From an uncultured Treponema sp. (GTDB lineage: Bacteria > Spirochaetota > Spirochaetia > Treponematales > Treponemataceae), in the NCBI GenBank assembly GCA_946185925.1, contig CAMHLH010000002.1:1-41410 (forward strand): a stretch of DNA of 41,410 nucleotides, written 5' to 3'. Of the stretch, positions 39,401 through 41,410 are shown one piece after another. Under the pieces are notes generated by a model. The model made no database searches. It had not been told where the DNA came from and saw nothing but the letters and a program-made list of their open reading frames with translations. Numbering within the stretch: the stretch's first letter is position 1; every line of letters starts with the position of its first letter. Position numbers and translations under genes: made by a program.

Positions 39401-41410
39401 CTATTCGGCCAAGAATTCCTTCGTGTAGTAGGCTTCCTTGAGAATCTGCTTCATGTCCTCAACGAGCGGAACACGCGGGTTAGCAGGAGAGCACTGGTCT
39501 TCGTAGGCGAGGAAGGCGAGCTTGTCGAGGTTGTCGAGCCACTCCTTCTCGTCCAAGCCCTGTGACTGGAAGTTCATTGCGATTCCAAGCCTCTTTCCAA
39601 GCTCACCGCAGGCCTTCGCGTAAGACTCGACGCCCTCGGCAGTCGTGCTGGCAGGAAGTCCGAGCATACGGGCAAGCTCCGCGTATCTTTCGGCGGCCTT
39701 GTAGTAGTTGTACTTCGGCCATGTAGAGAGCTTGTCTGGCTGGGTTCCGTTGTAGCGGATTGTGAACGGCAGAAGAATCGCGTTCGCCCTTCCGTGTGGG
39801 ACGTGGAATTCACCGCCGACTTTGTGGGCCATCGAGTGGTTCATTCCGAGGAACGAGTTCGCGAACGCCATTCCTGCGAGACAAGAAGCGTTGTGCATCT
39901 TCTCCTTCGCCTCGTCGTCGCGCTCCGCGCCCTTGAATCCGGCCTTGTAAGAGCGTTCGAGGTATGTGAACACCATCTTTATCGCCTGGATACAGATTCC
40001 GTCAGTGAAGTCGTTGGCGAGTGTGGAAACGAAAGCCTCTGTCGCGTGCGTGAGAACGTCCATTCCAGTGTCGGCGATGATTTTCGGCGGCAGGCTGTAT
40101 GTGAACGTCGGGTCGATGATTGCGATTGTCGGTGTGAGGGCGTAGTCCGTGAGCGGATACTTCTTGTGCTCCACCTTGTCGGTGATGACCGCGAACGGAG
40201 TCACCTCTGAACCAGTTCCCGAAGTCGTCGGAACGCAGACGAGCTGGGCCTTCTGTCCGAGGTTCGGATAGCGGAAAGCCCTCTTTCTGATGTCCATGAA
40301 CTTCTGCTTGAGGTCGTTGAAGTCGACGTCCGGGTTCTCGTAGAAGAGCCACATTCCCTTTGCGCAGTCCATTGAAGAACCGCCTCCGAGAGCGATGATT
40401 GTGTCAGGCTCGAAAGACCTCATCAATTCGACGCCTTCCTTTACAGTCTGGATAGACGGATCCGGCTCGACATCGCAGAAAAGCTCGTACTGGACAGGGT
40501 CTCTCCTCAACTTGAGCTGGTCGGTGATTTTGTCGACGAAACCAAGCTGGACCATAGAGCGGTCAGTTACGATGATGGCCTTGTGGATTCCCTTCATCTG
40601 ATGGAGGTATTCGATTGAGTCACGCTCAAAGAAGATTTTTGATGGAACCTTGAACCACTGCATATTGTTTCGTCTCCTTCCCAATTTCTTTACGTTCAAA
40701 AGATTGATTGCGCTTACGTTGTCGTCTGTAGAGTTGTGTCCGTATGAACCGCAACCGAGAGTCAAAGAAGGGATGAACGAGTTGTAGACGTTTCCGATTC
40801 CACCGAATGTAGAAGGCTGATTCCAAATCACGCGGATGGCAGGAACAAGGTCTCCGAACCTCTCGGCGAGTTCCTTGTTGTTTGTATGGATTGCAGCCGA
40901 ATGTCCAAGACCGTTGAAGCGGACAGAAGCCTCGGCCTTCTTGAGACCGTCCTCTGTTGAATTCGCCTTTACGACGGCGAGGACTGGAGCGAGTTTTTCG
41001 CGGGTGAGGCATTCGTCAGGTCCGATGTCCTTGCACTCCGCCAAGATGATGCTAGTGCGCTCAGGAACCTCGAAGCCGGCGTTCTTCGCGAGCACGCATG
41101 GAGCCATGCCTGGAACCTCTCCGCGGAGCTTGGCGACGCTCGGGTCTCCGTCGACTCCGAACATGTACTTCTCAAGCATCTTCTTCTCTTTTGCGTTGCA
41201 GAGGTAGGCCCTGTACTCCTTGAACATGGAGATTGCGTCGTTGTAGATTTCCTTGTCGATGATTGCCGTCTGCTCCGAAGCGCAAATCATTCCGTTGTCG
41301 AACGACTTCGACATCACGATGTCGTTCACGGCCTGCTTCAAATTGCAAGTTTTCTCGACGTATGCAGGAACGTTTCCGGCACCAACACCGAGAGCCGGTT
41401 TTCCCTGAGA
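39401..41410 (-). CDS. adhE: Bifunctional aldehyde-alcohol dehydrogenase AdhE (5' end outside window)
   Basis: 669 residues are visible and the frame stays open to the window edge (SQGKPALGVGAGNVPAY upstream of the first ATG), so about 200 N-terminal residues are missing. The aldehyde dehydrogenase half shows the catalytic-Cys segment DNGMICASEQ and LTLGCGSYGHNS. The iron-dependent alcohol dehydrogenase half begins near KIFFERDSIEYL and shows ALGGGSSMDCAKGMW, PTTSGTGSEVTPFAVIT and the metal-ligand region GMNHSMAHKVGGEFHVPHG. AdhE converts acetyl-CoA through acetaldehyde to ethanol, oxidising two NADH, and forms filaments called spirosomes. This is the main evidence here for ethanol fermentation. 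A strong terminator follows. Confidence 0.96.
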   Translation of the reverse strand, partial: SQGKPALGVGAGNVPAYVEKTCNLKQAVNDIVMSKSFDNGMICASEQTAIIDKEIYNDAISMFKEYRAYLCNAKEKKMLEKYMFGVDGDPSVAKLRGEVPGMAPCVLAKNAGFEVPERTSIILAECKDIGPDECLTREKLAPVLAVVKANSTEDGLKKAEASVRFNGLGHSAAIHTNNKELAERFGDLVPAIRVIWNQPSTFGGIGNVYNSFIPSLTLGCGSYGHNSTDDNVSAINLLNVKKLGRRRNNMQWFKVPSKIFFERDSIEYLHQMKGIHKAIIVTDRSMVQLGFVDKITDQLKLRRDPVQYELFCDVEPDPSIQTVKEGVELMRSFEPDTIIALGGGSSMDCAKGMWLFYENPDVDFNDLKQKFMDIRKRAFRYPNLGQKAQLVCVPTTSGTGSEVTPFAVITDKVEHKKYPLTDYALTPTIAIIDPTFTYSLPPKIIADTGMDVLTHATEAFVSTLANDFTDGICIQAIKMVFTYLERSYKAGFKGAERDDEAKEKMHNASCLAGMAFANSFLGMNHSMAHKVGGEFHVPHGRANAILLPFTIRYNGTQPDKLSTWPKYNYYKAAERYAELARMLGLPASTTAEGVESYAKACGELGKRLGIAMNFQSQGLDEKEWLDNLDKLAFLAYEDQCSPANPRVPLVEDMKQILKEAYYTKEFLAE

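Overview
The window reads as a chromosomal segment of a fermentative, gut- or rumen-type spirochaete, most likely Treponema. This is inferred from gene content, not from a marker gene. It carries a lipoprotein pectate lyase, several signal-peptide small proteins and beta-barrel-like outer-membrane candidates, an Rpn/PD-(D/E)XK transposase-like nuclease, fermentation and PEP/pyruvate enzymes (AdhE, PPDK, malic enzyme), the O2-detoxifying flavoprotein FprA, QueH and ThyX. Gene bodies are moderately GC-rich and the intergenic gaps are AT-rich. There are no rRNA genes, CRISPR arrays or complete insertion sequences.

Layout. 1-2.4 kb: three unidentified membrane proteins, two of them DUF3592-like, preceded by a stem-loop that resembles the 3' end of an integron attC site. 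2.5-11.4 kb: htpG, an unidentified Ala-rich membrane protein, malic enzyme with a downstream beta-barrel candidate, a large radical SAM protein, and an AGCS Na+/amino-acid symporter. 11.5-15.7 kb: ppdK flanked by two small secreted proteins. 15.7-21.7 kb: a tandem 62-bp repeat, a giant CarB-DapF fusion, and argA. 21.8-29.6 kb: an outer-membrane protein, Rpn nuclease, pectate lyase, chemoreceptor, and the fprA-queH pair. 29.6-35.8 kb: a gene-free 317-bp gap with an orphan terminator, ettA with a phage-like small gene, tRNA-Ala(GGC), and a HAD-trkA-trkH operon. 35.9-41.4 kb: an HrpB-type helicase whose start and inter-domain linker hold two DnaA-box clusters, then thyX, then the 3' part of adhE, cut by the window edge.

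How genes fit together. ArgA makes N-acetylglutamate and CarB makes carbamoyl phosphate, so 15.8-21.7 kb is arginine/pyrimidine supply. It has a DapF-like lysine/peptidoglycan domain fused on, and that domain has lost one of its two catalytic cysteines. PPDK, malic enzyme and AdhE link PEP, malate, pyruvate and ethanol in fermentation. TrkA and TrkH form a K+ uptake system co-translated with a HAD phosphatase through ATGA overlaps.

The most unusual signals are in the DNA rather than in the gene list. (1) Seven perfect TTATCCACA DnaA boxes plus one near match lie within 690 bp of hrpB. (2) A 14-bp motif, CTAACGAACGGTAG, occurs in three exact copies plus one near copy across hrpB and thyX, in two places spelled with CTA and GGT codons that look uncommon here. 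(3) Several genes have a -10 box only 6-9 nt before the start codon and no Shine-Dalgarno, implying leaderless mRNAs. (4) The pectate lyase has an ideal ribosome site and ATG that are one base out of frame with its reading frame.
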